From assembly GCF_002101675.1 (NCBI RefSeq), contig NZ_LQOY01000033.1, forward strand, positions 51,590 to 115,589: a DNA stretch of 64,000 bases, in the 5' to 3' direction. This document shows positions 42,359-55,140 of the stretch, piece after piece. The notes under the pieces are model-generated. The model did not search any database and had not been told where the DNA came from. It saw nothing but the letters and a program-made list of their open reading frames with translations. The position numbers were made by a program, and so were the translations under genes. How positions within the stretch are numbered: the stretch's first letter is position 1; each line of letters begins with the position of its first letter. Origin of the DNA: Mycobacterium gordonae (GTDB lineage: Bacteria; Actinomycetota; Actinomycetes; Mycobacteriales; Mycobacteriaceae).

Positions 42359-43624
42359 GTGCTCGCGCGACGTCTCCTGACGCCTGTTCTGGTGGCCGTG
42401 ATCGTTCTCGCGCTCGGCGGTTGTGGCAACACGGACTCCTGGGTGGACGCGGCGCCCGCGCAGGGCTGGCCGGCGCAGTACGGCGATTCCGCCAACAGCA
42501 GCTACAGCCCGGCAGCGGGAGCCGGCAAACTCGTCCTGCGGTGGACACGTTCGGCCAAGGGAAGCCTGGCGGCCGGTCCTGCGCTCGGCGCACGTGGGTT
42601 CCTGGCGCTCAACGCGCAAACCCCTGGCGGCTGCTCATTCATGGAATGGGAAATCGGGAACGGCCGGCAGCGCTGGTGTACCCGGCTGGCGCAGGGTGGC
42701 GGCTTCGGCGGCCCGCTGTTCGACGGCTTCGACAACCTCTACGTCGGACAGCCCGGCGCCATCATCTCGTTCCCTCCGACCCAGTGGACTCGCTGGCGTG
42801 AGCCGGTGATCGGCATGCCGACCACGCCGCGTTTCCTGGGCGACGGCCGCCTCCTGGTGAGCACGCACCTGGGACAGCTGCTGGTGTTCGACACCCACCG
42901 CGGTGCCGTGGTCGGCACTGCCCTGGATCTGGTGGAGGGCGTCGACCCGGCCGATGCGACGCGTGGGCTGGCCGACTGCGCACCGGCGCGCGCGGGCTGC
43001 CCGGTGGCCGCAGCACCCGCGTTCTCACCGGCGAGCGGCATGGTGGTGGTCAATGTGTGGCAGCCCGGGGCGCCGGCAGCGGGGCTCGTCGGGCTCAAGT
43101 ACCGCGGGGGTCAGCTGTCCCGGGAATGGACCAGCGACGCCGTCGGCGCCGGCGCGCTCGGCAGTCCGGTGTTGTCCGCCGACGGCGCCACCATCTACGT
43201 CAACGGCCGCGACCAGCGCCTGTGGGCCCTGCACGCCGCCGACGGGAAAGTTAAATGGTCTGTGCCGCTTGGCTTTACGGCGCAGACGCCGCCCACGGTC
43301 ACGCCCCAGGGGCTGATCGTGTCCGGCGGGGGGCCCGATGCCCGGCTGGGCGCCTTCCACGACAAAGGCGATCACGCCGACTCGGCCTGGCGACGCGATG
43401 ACGTCACCGTGTTGTCGACCTCGTCGGTGGCCGGTGGCGGCCTCGGCTACACGGTGACGGCCGGGATGAACCTGCTGGTGTTCGACCCGGCCAACGGCCA
43501 TACCGTCAACAGCTACCCTCTGCCGGGGGCCACCGGATCCCCGCTGGGAGTTTCGCTGGGCAAGGACCGGCGCGTGGTGGCCGCCACCAGCGACGGGCAG
43601 ATCTACAGCTTCGACCCGGCCTAG
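42359..43624 (+). CDS. PQQ-like beta-propeller lipoprotein (Rv3035 family)
   Basis: A 421-residue secreted lipoprotein. The signal peptide ends in LALGGC (C22). The body consists of PQQ/quinoprotein-type propeller repeats, for example DGATIYVNGRDQRLWALHAADGKVKWSVPLG and GQIYSFDP. Such proteins often scaffold envelope complexes; no specific role is known here. The GTG at 42359 gives a complete signal peptide. Confidence 0.86.
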   Translation: MLARRLLTPVLVAVIVLALGGCGNTDSWVDAAPAQGWPAQYGDSANSSYSPAAGAGKLVLRWTRSAKGSLAAGPALGARGFLALNAQTPGGCSFMEWEIGNGRQRWCTRLAQGGGFGGPLFDGFDNLYVGQPGAIISFPPTQWTRWREPVIGMPTTPRFLGDGRLLVSTHLGQLLVFDTHRGAVVGTALDLVEGVDPADATRGLADCAPARAGCPVAAAPAFSPASGMVVVNVWQPGAPAAGLVGLKYRGGQLSREWTSDAVGAGALGSPVLSADGATIYVNGRDQRLWALHAADGKVKWSVPLGFTAQTPPTVTPQGLIVSGGGPDARLGAFHDKGDHADSAWRRDDVTVLSTSSVAGGGLGYTVTAGMNLLVFDPANGHTVNSYPLPGATGSPLGVSLGKDRRVVAATSDGQIYSFDPA

Positions 43625-43650
43625 CGTTGACCCCGTGCCGAGGGCGGCGG

Positions 43651-44334
43651 CTATACGGCCAGTGGCGGGATCGAGCTGCGCGGCACCTGGACCTGGGTGG
43701 CACCGGCGAAGGACGGCAGCAGCTCGCCCTGGGCGAAGTAGAAGATCACCGCATCGTCGGTGATGGCGAAGTTCTGATAATTCGTCGGGTCGTGACCCGC
43801 GCCAGGCGAGATCGCCACACCTAGACCGGTCTGGTGTTCGAGTTCGCGCTGCACGACCGGGAAGATCGTGTCCAGCGCGTTGGTGTTGGGCGCGAACAGG
43901 GTGTCGAAGGTAATGGGCTGCTTGGTCCCGAGGTTGTAGTTGAACGCCTTGAACCAGTTCGAGGGACGGGCCCCGCCGAGATCCTGGAAGAACTTGAGCA
44001 CCACACTGCGGGTGCGGGGCGGCGTTCCGGAGCTGTGTTGTTCGTTGGTCGCGTCCATCTGGTAGGGCTGGTCGCGCCGGCTGCCCGAGCCCTGCGCGAC
44101 GTTGACGAAGCCGTCGCGGTTCTGGGTGATGTAGTCGGTCAGCGCCTGCTGGTCGGGGTAATCCACCGGGAACGTCATGTCCAGGGTGTAGGTGGCGCCG
44201 GACTGATGGATGTGGCAGATCTGCGCAGCCTCGACGGAGCCGCCCAGCGCGGCACAGGAGGGCGGCGCGGCACTGGCCGGCCAACCCATCACGGCGGCGG
44301 CGGCCAGCGCTGCGGCCGCTATCAGGTAACGCAT
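43651..44334 (-). CDS. Secreted protein of the TB22.2 family (RsiV/DUF3298-like esterase)
   Basis: A 227-residue exported protein matching Rv3036c/TB22.2. The signal peptide is MRYLIAAAALAAAAVMGWPASA. DYPDQQALTDYITQNRDGFVNVAQG and NLGTKQPITFDTLFAPNT, then FAITDDAVIFYFAQGELLPS, belong to the RsiV/DUF3298 fold. The M. tuberculosis protein was reported as a cell-wall esterase. ATG 44334 starts the signal peptide. It converges with the Rv3035-like gene. Confidence 0.9.
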   Translation of the reverse strand: MRYLIAAAALAAAAVMGWPASAAPPSCAALGGSVEAAQICHIHQSGATYTLDMTFPVDYPDQQALTDYITQNRDGFVNVAQGSGSRRDQPYQMDATNEQHSSGTPPRTRSVVLKFFQDLGGARPSNWFKAFNYNLGTKQPITFDTLFAPNTNALDTIFPVVQRELEHQTGLGVAISPGAGHDPTNYQNFAITDDAVIFYFAQGELLPSFAGATQVQVPRSSIPPLAV

Positions 44335-44421
44335 CGTCGTCTCTGTCCTTGCACCGAGTCCTTGCACACCAAAGTGGCGTGAGTACGCCCTATGAGGTAA
44401 TCGCCGTCAGCGTACCTGCCG

Positions 44422-45660
44422 TTACCGTGACGGTCGGCAAACATAAGCCACGGGGTGACTGGAGCCCTTGGCGCCGCTGCGTCCGATGCGGGCGATCACC
44501 ACTGACAGCGCGGCGCCACCACGCAATCGCAACCGTCGCCGGAGAGCGTCCGGGTCCACCCGCACCCCGCGCACCAGGATTTCCACGGCTCCGCAGTCCA
44601 TTGCCGACAGGGCCTGACGCAACCGCCGTTCGTCGAAGGCAAGCTGCTCGATGACTTCGAAGCCCCGCACTCCGGGCGGCAGCCGGTCACCGGAAAGGTA
44701 GGCGATGTCGGGGTCGAGTTGCCACAACCCGTGCCGGGCGCCGTAATGACGCACCAGCCCGGCCCGGACGACCGCGCCGTCGGGGTCGACGATCCATCGT
44801 CCCGCCGGCCGCACCGGGCAGTCATCGGAATCGGCGGAGGTGACTTCTTCGTCGCGATCCAGCACGCTCGCCCGTCGGCGAACCCCCAGCCGGGCCAGCC
44901 CGCCCGACCACAGGCACGCCTCCCGCACCGAGCCGCGATAGGACGTCACCTCGATCTCCCCGTCGAATCCGAGGCGCTCGACCTCGTCGAAATCGATTCC
45001 CGGAGCGCACTTTACGGCCACGTCCCGGCCGCGGTAGGCGTCCAGCAGCGGGCCTAGCGCGGGCTGGTAATCCGCCGGGCGCAAGCGGCGGACTACCCGG
45101 GCCGGGCCGCTGCTGCGCCGGGCCGGGTCGAGGACGACGACCGCGTCGCGGGTCACCGGATGCAGGGCATCGGCTCGGCACAGAACCTGCGCGGCACCCA
45201 CATTGTGGCGCGCCATCGCGAGCCGGACGGGGTCGATGTCGCTGCCGATCGTCCACTGCGCGACGCCGCGCAGGGCGGCCAGCTCGGTGCCGATCGAGCA
45301 GGTCGCGTCGTGCACGACCCGCCCGGCCAGCCGGCTCGCGCGGTGCAGGGCCACCGGTGCGGCGGTGGCCTGTTGCAAGGCTTCGTCGGTGAACAGCCAG
45401 CCCGACACGTCCCCCAGCTCGCCCAGCTTCGCGGCGGCCCGGCGACGCAGCAGCGTCGTCTCCACCAGCAGCGGAGCCCGCTCACCAAACCGGGCGCGGG
45501 CCGCGGCGATGTCGGCGATCCGGGTGCTGTCACTCAACTCGAATCGGGCGACGGCCGCCAGGGCCGCGTCGCCCGACTGCGAGCGCAGGTAGCTGACGTC
45601 GTCGCAGGTGAAAACCGTCAGGAGGGCTTGACCCCGGTGACCATCACGTTGTAGAACCAC
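44422..45660 (-). CDS. Class I SAM-dependent methyltransferase with THUMP-like domain (Rv3037c family)
   Basis: A protein of about 400 residues. RVVHDATCSIGTELAAL is the SAM motif-I region, VVLDPARRSSGPARV is the DPxR motif-IV region, and the C-terminus (GCAEIL-like VEILVRGVRVDPDALRRRLRLRGG) matches the THUMP-like domain, suggesting an RNA methyltransferase. The start is unclear: there is no ATG near the conserved N-terminus (FTCDDVSYLRSQ). GTG 45660 is in frame and overlaps the upstream gene by 43 bp; a CTG near 45623 is also possible. Confidence 0.8.
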   Translation of the reverse strand: MVLQRDGHRGQALLTVFTCDDVSYLRSQSGDAALAAVARFELSDSTRIADIAAARARFGERAPLLVETTLLRRRAAAKLGELGDVSGWLFTDEALQQATAAPVALHRASRLAGRVVHDATCSIGTELAALRGVAQWTIGSDIDPVRLAMARHNVGAAQVLCRADALHPVTRDAVVVLDPARRSSGPARVVRRLRPADYQPALGPLLDAYRGRDVAVKCAPGIDFDEVERLGFDGEIEVTSYRGSVREACLWSGGLARLGVRRRASVLDRDEEVTSADSDDCPVRPAGRWIVDPDGAVVRAGLVRHYGARHGLWQLDPDIAYLSGDRLPPGVRGFEVIEQLAFDERRLRQALSAMDCGAVEILVRGVRVDPDALRRRLRLRGGAALSVVIARIGRSGAKGSSHPVAYVCRPSR

Positions 45661-46601
45661 CCCTTCGGGGCGACGTGCCGCCAGATGTTGGCGTCCACCC
45701 AGCTCAGCGCCTTCCAACCGTTGAACGCGAACTTCGCCCAGCCCCAGCCCAGCTTTCCCGGCGGCACCGTGGACTCGAAGGTGCGCACTGGCCACCCGAG
45801 CATGGCGGCCGTGAACTCCTCGCTGGCGGTCTTGACCTCGACCGCGCCGGCGTTGGTGGCCATCCGCTCGAGGTCTTTGGGGTCGAAGGTGTGCAGGTCG
45901 ACGATCCACTCCAGCGCCGCGGCCCGCGAGTTCTCGTCGATCTCCTCCTGTGGTCGGCGCCAGCTGCCCAGCCCGGGCAGCTTCACCGCCCGGATGGTGA
46001 CGTTCCACGTCAGGTCCGCCAACGCCCGGGCGTAACCGTTGCCGACGGTGGTCGGCTCCCCGGCGAACACGAACCGGCCACCGGGCTTGAGGACGCGCAG
46101 CACCTCGCGCAGCGACAGCTCGACGTCGGGAATGTGGTGCAGCACGGCATGCCCGACGACCAGGTCGAACGTGTTGTCGTCGTACGGGATGCCCTCGGCA
46201 TCGGCGACCCGGCCGTCGATGTCCAGGCCCAGCGACTGCCCGTTGCGGGTGGCGACCTTGACCATGCCGGGCGACAGGTCGGTGACCGACCCGCGCCGGG
46301 CAACGCCGGCCTGGATCAGGTTGAGCAGGAAGAAGCCGGTGCCGCAGCCCAGTTCCAGCGCGCGGTCGTAGGGCAGCTCCCTGATCACCTCGTCGGGCAC
46401 GATCGCGTCGAAGCGGCCGCGGGCGTAGTCGATGCAACGCTGGTCGTAGGAAATCGACCATTTGTCGTCGTAGCTCTCGGCTTCCCAGTCGTGGTAAAGC
46501 ACCTGCGCGAGCTTGCTGTCGTGCCGCGCCGCTTCTACCTGCTCTGCGGTGGCGTGGGGATTAGGGGCCGCCTCGGCGGGGATTTCAGAACTCCTCGTCA
46601 T
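45618..46601 (-). CDS. SAM-dependent methyltransferase (Rv3038c family)
   Basis: A 327-residue class I methyltransferase. ALELGCGTGFFLLNLIQAG is motif I, VADAEGIPYDDNTFDLVVGHAVLHHIPD covers motifs III-IV, and VLKPGGRFVFAGEP follows. A 60-residue N-terminal part (KLAQVLYHDWEAESYDDKWSISYD) is conserved in the family. Substrate unknown. It starts at ATG 46601, 10 bp after the echA17 stop, and overlaps the THUMP-like gene, so it belongs to the Rv3037c-Rv3041c operon. Confidence 0.88.
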   Translation of the reverse strand: MTRSSEIPAEAAPNPHATAEQVEAARHDSKLAQVLYHDWEAESYDDKWSISYDQRCIDYARGRFDAIVPDEVIRELPYDRALELGCGTGFFLLNLIQAGVARRGSVTDLSPGMVKVATRNGQSLGLDIDGRVADAEGIPYDDNTFDLVVGHAVLHHIPDVELSLREVLRVLKPGGRFVFAGEPTTVGNGYARALADLTWNVTIRAVKLPGLGSWRRPQEEIDENSRAAALEWIVDLHTFDPKDLERMATNAGAVEVKTASEEFTAAMLGWPVRTFESTVPPGKLGWGWAKFAFNGWKALSWVDANIWRHVAPKGWFYNVMVTGVKPS

Positions 46602-46611
46602 GCAGGGCAGC

Positions 46612-47388
46612 CTAACCGCCGCGGCGATCGCCTTCCGCGTCAGCGTCGTGACCAGCCGCGAACACGTCGACGTAGCGGCCGTCTTCGGCGGCGTGGCGCT
46701 CAGCCTCGGACGAGCCGCCGTAGACGGCGTTGATGCCGGCCTTCGCGGCAGCCAGCGCGGGCCGCGGGCCGTCCAGGAAGCGCCTCACCCAGGTCGCCGC
46801 CTCGTCGTAGACGTTGTCGGGCGCCACCATGTCGTCGATCAGGCCGAGCGTCAGCGCTTCCTCGGCGTCGAAGAAGCGACCGCTGTACACCAGCTCCTTG
46901 GCCCTGCTCGGTCCGACCACCCGGGTCAGCCGAGCCATTCCACCGCCGCCAGGCACCAGGCCGGCCAGGATCTCGGTGGCGCCGAACTTCACGTTGTCGC
47001 CGCTGACCCGCCAGTCGGCGGCCAGCGCCAGCGTCAGCCCGGCGCCCAGGGCGTATCCGGTGATGGCGGCCACGGTGGGCTTCGGGATGGCGGCCACCGC
47101 GTCGATGGCTTCGCGCCGGACGCGGGCCGCGGCGCCGGCTTCGGCCGGGCTGAGAGTGCGCAGTTCGGGCATGTCGTCGCCGGCGGAGAAGATTTCGTGG
47201 CCGCCGAACAGGATCACCGCGGCGACGTCGTCGCGGCGGCCGAGCTCGTCGGCGGCGGCAATGAGCTCGCGGTAGACCTGGCGGGTCATCGCGTTGGTGG
47301 GTGGCCGCGACAGCAGCAGCATCGCCATGCCGGGGTCCTGGGAGCCGTCGCTGACCACGACGCTCACGAACTCACTCAAAGCGGCCAC
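46612..47388 (-). CDS. echA17: Enoyl-CoA hydratase/isomerase EchA17
   Basis: A 258-residue crotonase. The oxyanion-hole stretches are [18 protein letters not shown] and [53 protein letters not shown] matches the crotonase signature. It hydrates enoyl-CoA in fatty acid oxidation or a related pathway. GTG 47388 overlaps the Nudix gene by 13 bp; a TTG at 47379 is an alternative start. Confidence 0.92.
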   Translation of the reverse strand: MAALSEFVSVVVSDGSQDPGMAMLLLSRPPTNAMTRQVYRELIAAADELGRRDDVAAVILFGGHEIFSAGDDMPELRTLSPAEAGAAARVRREAIDAVAAIPKPTVAAITGYALGAGLTLALAADWRVSGDNVKFGATEILAGLVPGGGGMARLTRVVGPSRAKELVYSGRFFDAEEALTLGLIDDMVAPDNVYDEAATWVRRFLDGPRPALAAAKAGINAVYGGSSEAERHAAEDGRYVDVFAAGHDADAEGDRRGG

Positions 47389-48206
47389 TCCATCGATCCA
47401 CCGGCTTCGCGAGCCCGGTGGTAGCGGTCGGAATCGAAGAACTCGAAGACCCAGTTGTCGCCGCGCTTCTCCAGCAGCGGCTGGATCGGCACGATCTGAC
47501 GTTCCACCGCGAGCACCTCGGCGACGCTGCGACCGGCCAGCGAGTCCAGCTGTGTCCAGGTGGGCGGTAGCAGGACGTTGCGACCGGCCTCGAAGTCGGC
47601 GATCGCGTCCTGCGGCAAGGCCCAGCCGGACAGGTCGGATTCGGTGTTCTCGCCGTCCGCGCGCTGCCCCTCGGGCAGGGCGGCGACAAAGAAATAGGTG
47701 TCGTAGCGACGCGTGCGCTCGGCCTCCGGGGTGACCCAGTTGGCCCACGGCCGCAGCAGGTCCGAGCGCAGCACCAAGTTCTCGCGACGCAGGAAGTCGG
47801 CGAAGGACAGGGTTCGGTCGGCCAGCGCATGGCGCGACTCGCGGTACACCGACGCGTCGCTGACAATACGATTCGGTGCCGCCCCGGCCTCGTCGGCCGG
47901 GCCCGCGAACAGCACTCCGGATTCCTCGAACGTTTCCCGGACCGCGGCGCAGACCAGCGCGATGGCCAGGTCGGTTTCGACGCCGAACCGCTGCGCCCAC
48001 CAGTCCGGCTGCGGACCCGCCCACGCGATATCGGCGTTGCGGTCACGGTCGTCGACCCCGCCGCCGGGAAAGACGATGACCCCGGGGGCGAATTCCATCG
48101 CGGAGTGGCGGCGCATCAGGAAGATGTTCAGGCCCCCCGGTGCGTCGCGGATCAGCATCACGGTGGCGGCCGGGCGTGCCGGGAGCGGCACGTGTGGCTC
48201 GTTCAC
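47376..48206 (-). CDS. Nudix hydrolase (Rv3040c family)
   Basis: A 276-residue Nudix protein of the long CoA-pyrophosphatase/NUDT19-like type. The box is split: GGGVDDRD, an insert of about 30 residues, then [15 protein letters not shown], which supplies the REXXEE residues. [20 protein letters not shown] is the usual lead-in. Acyl-CoA or CoA diphosphatase activity would suit its place beside echA17. The GTG start overlaps the ABC gene stop by 4 bp. Confidence 0.88.
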   Translation of the reverse strand: MNEPHVPLPARPAATVMLIRDAPGGLNIFLMRRHSAMEFAPGVIVFPGGGVDDRDRNADIAWAGPQPDWWAQRFGVETDLAIALVCAAVRETFEESGVLFAGPADEAGAAPNRIVSDASVYRESRHALADRTLSFADFLRRENLVLRSDLLRPWANWVTPEAERTRRYDTYFFVAALPEGQRADGENTESDLSGWALPQDAIADFEAGRNVLLPPTWTQLDSLAGRSVAEVLAVERQIVPIQPLLEKRGDNWVFEFFDSDRYHRAREAGGSMEWPL

Positions 48207-49045
48207 GGGCGCCTCCGGTGAGCTGCGCGGGTGCGGACCCGCCGGGCGAAATAGCGGCCGTCAACCACATCCAGGGCGATCCGCTGCCCGAACGCGGTGG
48301 AGAGATTCTCGGCGGTCAGCACGTCGGGCAGCAGGCCCGATGCGACCACTTCACCCTCGGAGAGCAGCAGGCAGTGGCTGAAACCGGGCGGCACCTCCTC
48401 GACGTGGTGAGTGACCAGCACCAGGGCCGGCGCGTCGGGGTCGGCGGCCAGATCGGCCAGCCTGGCCACCAGTTCCTCGCGGCCGCCCAGGTCCAGGCCC
48501 GCGGCGGGCTCGTCGAGCAGCAGCAGCTCGGGGTCGGTCATCAACGCGCGGGCGATCAGCACCCGTTTGCGTTCGCCTTCGGACAACGTGCCATAGGTGC
48601 GGTCGGCCAAGTGCTCGGCACCCAGGCTTTCCAGCATGTCGACGGCGCGCTGGTAGTCGACGTCCTCGTACTGCTCGCGCCAGCGGCCCAGCACCGAATA
48701 GCCGGCCGAGACGACCAGATCGCGCACCACTTCGTCGGACGGGATGCGCTGAGCCAGCGAAGATGAGCTCAGGCCGATCCGGGACCGCAGCTCGCTGACG
48801 TCGACCCGGCCGAGTCGCTCCCCCAGCACGAATGCGGTGCCGCTGCTGGGGTGTTCGGAGGCCGCCGCGATGCGCAGCAGCGACGTCTTGCCGGCGCCGT
48901 TGGGGCCGATGATCACCCAGCGTTCGTCGAGTTCGACGGCCCAGTCCAGCGGCCCCACCAGGGTGCGACCACCGCGGCGCAGCGACACATTTCTGAAGTC
49001 GATCAGCAGGTCGGGATCGGCCTCGAGAGAGCCGGGTTCAGGCAC
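48203..49045 (-). CDS. ABC transporter ATP-binding protein (Rv3041c family)
   Basis: A 280-residue ATPase. Walker A is GPNGAGKTS (47-55), the signature is LSEGERKR, Walker B is ELLLLDEP, and the H-loop is LVTHHVEE. No membrane subunit is encoded next to it, so its partner is elsewhere or it acts without one, as in ModF-like ATPases. It starts at 49045 and is coupled to the Nudix gene by a 4-bp overlap. It heads the Rv3041c-Rv3037c operon. Confidence 0.9.
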   Translation of the reverse strand: MPEPGSLEADPDLLIDFRNVSLRRGGRTLVGPLDWAVELDERWVIIGPNGAGKTSLLRIAAASEHPSSGTAFVLGERLGRVDVSELRSRIGLSSSSLAQRIPSDEVVRDLVVSAGYSVLGRWREQYEDVDYQRAVDMLESLGAEHLADRTYGTLSEGERKRVLIARALMTDPELLLLDEPAAGLDLGGREELVARLADLAADPDAPALVLVTHHVEEVPPGFSHCLLLSEGEVVASGLLPDVLTAENLSTAFGQRIALDVVDGRYFARRVRTRAAHRRRP

Positions 49046-49098
49046 CCGCCCATCGTGCCGTACCGCGTACCCGCTTGGACTGCCGGGTCGCCTTCCCT

Positions 49099-49160
49099 GG
49101 CGAGCAGACGCAAAAGCCCCGTGGAGCTAGCGCTCCAAGGGGACTTTGCGTCTGCTCGCC
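49099..49160. terminator. Long two-level hairpin between serB and the ABC gene
   Basis: Two 22-bp arms (49099-49120 and 49139-49160) match in 20 of 22 positions. The loop holds its own hairpin, TGGAGC-TAGC-GCTCCA (49122-49137). It lies 6 bp after the serB stop, so it probably ends serB transcription. There is no clear T-run, but mycobacterial terminators often lack one. The arm GAGCAGACGCAAA looks like a repeat seen elsewhere in mycobacteria. Confidence 0.65.
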
Positions 49161-49165
49161 AAGCT

Positions 49166-52256
<3,091 letters not shown>

Positions 52257-52343
52257 CTACAAACTGTCGTATTTCGTTCGGCACGCGCCCGCCGACCGCC
52301 TGTTCGGCGGGGTCTGAACAGGCCGGATGTTACCGTCGGACCC

Positions 52344-53426
52344 GTGCAATCCGGCGGCATCCGAACCAGTCTGGGCGCCGTGGCGGCCGTCGCGCTGGTC
52401 CTGACCTCCGCGTGCGGTTCGGACAAGCCGGCCGCGACGTCGTCGATCGTCACGCCGACCACCCAGATCGCGGGCGCCGGGGTGCTGGGCAACGACCGCA
52501 AACCCGACGACTCATGTGCGCGCGACGCCGCCGCACCGGACCCCGGTCCGCCTCCCCCGGCCCGCAACGCCGCGGGTGTCGTGCCCGGCGAAGCGCAGGT
52601 GCCGGCCGATCCCCAGCGCATCGTGGTGCTGTCCGGAGATCAACTGGACTCGCTGTGTGCACTGGGCCTGCAATCCCGGGTGATCGCCGCGGCACTGCCG
52701 GACGGTTCCTCGACGCAGCCGTCCTACCTGGGCAAGGTGATTCACGACGTGCCCGGTGCCGGTCCGCGTGACGCGCCGGATCTCAACGCCATTGCCGCAG
52801 CCCACCCGGACCTGATTCTGGGGTCGGTGGCCCGGACGCCGACGTTGTATCCGCGGCTGGCGGCGATCGCCCCGACGGTGTTCACCGCGGCCCCGGGTGC
52901 GGCGTGGGAGGACAACCTGCGCGGTGTCGGCGCCGCGACCGCCCGCGGCGCCGCGGCCGAGGCGTTGATCAGGAGTTTCCGCCAGCGCGCCACCGATGTC
53001 GGCGCCAAGCACGACGCGCCCCATTTTCAGGTGTCGGTGGTGCAGCTGACCACCAGCGCGCTGCGCGTTTACGGTGCCAACAACTTCCCTGCCAGCGTCC
53101 TGGCGGCGGTCGGTGTGGACCGCCCCGCGGCGCAGCGGTTCACCGACAAGCCCTACCTCGAATTCGGCGCCACCGACACCGACCTGAGCAGGAATCCCGA
53201 CTTCTCTGCGGCCGACGCCGACATCATCTATGTGTCCTGCGCCTCCCCCGCGGCCGCCGACCGTGCGGCCACCGTTCTGGACAGCGCGCCCTGGCGCCGG
53301 CTCGGCGCCAACCGCGACAACCGGATCTTCGTCGTCAACGACGAGATCTGGCAGACCGGTCAGGGAATGATCGCCGCCCGCGGCATCGTTGATGATCTGC
53401 GTTGGGTCAACGCCCCCATCAACTGA
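52344..53426 (+). CDS. fecB: Iron-siderophore/heme-binding lipoprotein FecB
   Basis: A 360-residue substrate-binding lipoprotein. The signal peptide ends in LVLTSAC (C24), and a Pro-rich linker (APDPGPPPPARN) follows. The type III periplasmic-binding fold has PQRIVVLSGDQLDSLCALGL and DLNAIAAAHPDLILGS. Mycobacterial FecB binds iron-loaded siderophore or heme at the cell envelope. It starts at GTG 52344 and is divergent from ctaD. Confidence 0.9.
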   Translation: MQSGGIRTSLGAVAAVALVLTSACGSDKPAATSSIVTPTTQIAGAGVLGNDRKPDDSCARDAAAPDPGPPPPARNAAGVVPGEAQVPADPQRIVVLSGDQLDSLCALGLQSRVIAAALPDGSSTQPSYLGKVIHDVPGAGPRDAPDLNAIAAAHPDLILGSVARTPTLYPRLAAIAPTVFTAAPGAAWEDNLRGVGAATARGAAAEALIRSFRQRATDVGAKHDAPHFQVSVVQLTTSALRVYGANNFPASVLAAVGVDRPAAQRFTDKPYLEFGATDTDLSRNPDFSAADADIIYVSCASPAAADRAATVLDSAPWRRLGANRDNRIFVVNDEIWQTGQGMIAARGIVDDLRWVNAPIN

Positions 53427-53519
53427 GAGTGACCAGCGCAACGCCACCGCAATTGGCGCGCAGACCGTTAACTTAGCTAACCTTTATTACGAGCGTAGAC
53501 CAGATCGCAGAGGATGATG

Positions 53520-54560
53520 ATGAGCACCGTTTCCGCGTACGCCGCCACGTCGGCCACCGAACCGCTGACCAAGACCACTATCGAACGCCGCGAACCCGGC
53601 CCGCACGACGTGGCCATCGACATCAAGTTCGCCGGAATCTGCCACTCCGACATCCACACCGTCAAAGCCGAATGGGGCGTCCCGAACTATCCGGTGGTGC
53701 CCGGCCACGAGATCGCCGGCGTCGTCACCGCAGTCGGCTCCGAGGTGACCAAGCACAAGGTCGGCGACCACGTGGGCGTCGGCTGCATGGTGAACTCGTG
53801 CGGCCAGTGCAGCAGCTGTAAGGCCGGGCTCGAGCAGTACTGCAAGAAGGGGGCCACCTTCACGTACAACTCCACCGACAAGGACGGCACCCCGACCCAG
53901 GGCGGCTACAGCCAGGCGGTCGTGGTGGACGAGAACTTCGTCGTGCACATCCCCGACTCGCTGCCGCTGGACGCCGCTGCGCCTCTGCTGTGCGCCGGCA
54001 TCACCCTGTTCTCCCCGCTGCGGCACTGGAAGGCCGGCCAGGACACCCGCCTGGCCATCGTCGGCCTGGGCGGCCTGGGCCACATGGGCGTCAAGCTGGG
54101 CGCGGCGATGGGCTGCCAGGTGAGCGTGCTGTCGCAATCACTGAAGAAGATGGAAGACGGATTGCGTTTGGGCGCAAGCAATTACTACGCAACCGCCGAC
54201 CCGGACACCTTCAAGAAGCTGCGCGGCAGCTTCGACCTGATCCTCAACACGGTCTCGGCGAACCTGAACCTCGGCCAGTACATGAACCTGCTCGACGTCG
54301 ACGGCACCATGGTCGAACTCGGCATCCCCGAGCACCCCATGGAAGTGCATGCATTCGCATTGGCCGCGGCGCGGCGCAGCCTGTCCGGTTCGAACATCGG
54401 CGGCATCGCCGAGACCCAGGAGATGCTCGACTTCTGCGCCGAACACCACGTGACCCCTGAAATCGAGGTCATCTCAGCCGATTACGTCAACGAGGCGTAC
54501 GAGCGGGTGCTGGCCAGCGACGTGCGCTACCGGTTCGTCATCGACATCTCGACGCTGTAG
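53520..54560 (+). CDS. adhC: NADP-dependent alcohol dehydrogenase AdhC (cinnamyl-alcohol-dehydrogenase type)
   Basis: A 346-residue zinc alcohol dehydrogenase. Catalytic zinc ligands are C41 (GICHSDIH) and H63-E64 (GHEIAG); structural zinc cysteines lie in [15 protein letters not shown]. The cofactor motif is [17 protein letters not shown]. Three ATGs in a row (53514, 53517, 53520) are in frame; the third is best spaced from AGAGG and gives the family N-terminus MSTVSAYAA. It converges with the DUF3349 gene. Confidence 0.94.
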   Translation: MSTVSAYAATSATEPLTKTTIERREPGPHDVAIDIKFAGICHSDIHTVKAEWGVPNYPVVPGHEIAGVVTAVGSEVTKHKVGDHVGVGCMVNSCGQCSSCKAGLEQYCKKGATFTYNSTDKDGTPTQGGYSQAVVVDENFVVHIPDSLPLDAAAPLLCAGITLFSPLRHWKAGQDTRLAIVGLGGLGHMGVKLGAAMGCQVSVLSQSLKKMEDGLRLGASNYYATADPDTFKKLRGSFDLILNTVSANLNLGQYMNLLDVDGTMVELGIPEHPMEVHAFALAAARRSLSGSNIGGIAETQEMLDFCAEHHVTPEIEVISADYVNEAYERVLASDVRYRFVIDISTL

Positions 54561-54563
54561 GCG

Positions 54564-54974
54564 TCAGAGGCCGGCGCGTAGCCGCGCCGCCACCTCTTCG
54601 GCCGCTTCGCCGTCCTCGTCGCCCGGGATCAGTTCGCTGACGTCGATGCCCGCCAGCGGCCACCCGGCGGCCGCGAGCGTGGCGGCAACCCGCCGCACGT
54701 TTTCCGGACCGGGATCGCGGTGGGTCAATTCGGCGATCTGCCCGGCGATTTCGTTGCCGTCGATCACGCCGTCAGCCGCGGCGGGCGACCCCTTCGCCGT
54801 GAGGTTGTCGATGACTTCCTTGAGCTGGTCGGAGGTGAGCGGCGTGCTGCGTAACAGCGCGAACAGCGGGACGCGATCGGGCCCGGGCACGCCTTCCGGG
54901 TAGCCTGCCTGCAGCCAACGGATCACCGAGCGAAAGAAGTGAGGGTGGGCGTGGTCGGAATGGTCTTTCGTCAC
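54564..54974 (-). CDS. DUF3349 family protein (Rv3046c family)
   Basis: A 136-residue protein: SVIRWLQAGYPEGVPGPDRVPLFALLRSTPLTSDQLKEVIDNLT and ENVRRVAATLAAAGWPL are DUF3349 signatures. These are small helical proteins of unknown function, often in multiple copies in mycobacteria. It starts at GTG 54974 and ends 3 bp from adhC. Confidence 0.9.
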   Translation of the reverse strand: MTKDHSDHAHPHFFRSVIRWLQAGYPEGVPGPDRVPLFALLRSTPLTSDQLKEVIDNLTAKGSPAAADGVIDGNEIAGQIAELTHRDPGPENVRRVAATLAAAGWPLAGIDVSELIPGDEDGEAAEEVAARLRAGL

Positions 54975-55140
54975 CCGCCCAGTGTCCCGAAAGCGACACC
55001 GACGACGCCACTTGCGAAGGCGTGCTGAGCAGACAATTCATGCTTCGTTCACGGCGCGCACACGTGGTGCGAGCTGCCCGGCTTGTCGTCGTCCGCCTTT
55101 ATCATCGGCTCGTGTGGACAGCCCCCCCGATGCCGCAGGT

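Noticed and set aside
53470..53488. IdeR iron box before adhC (TTAACTTAG-CTAACCTTT)
   Set aside because: The central base of the 19-bp iron box is missing and several positions differ; adhC is not a known iron-regulated gene.
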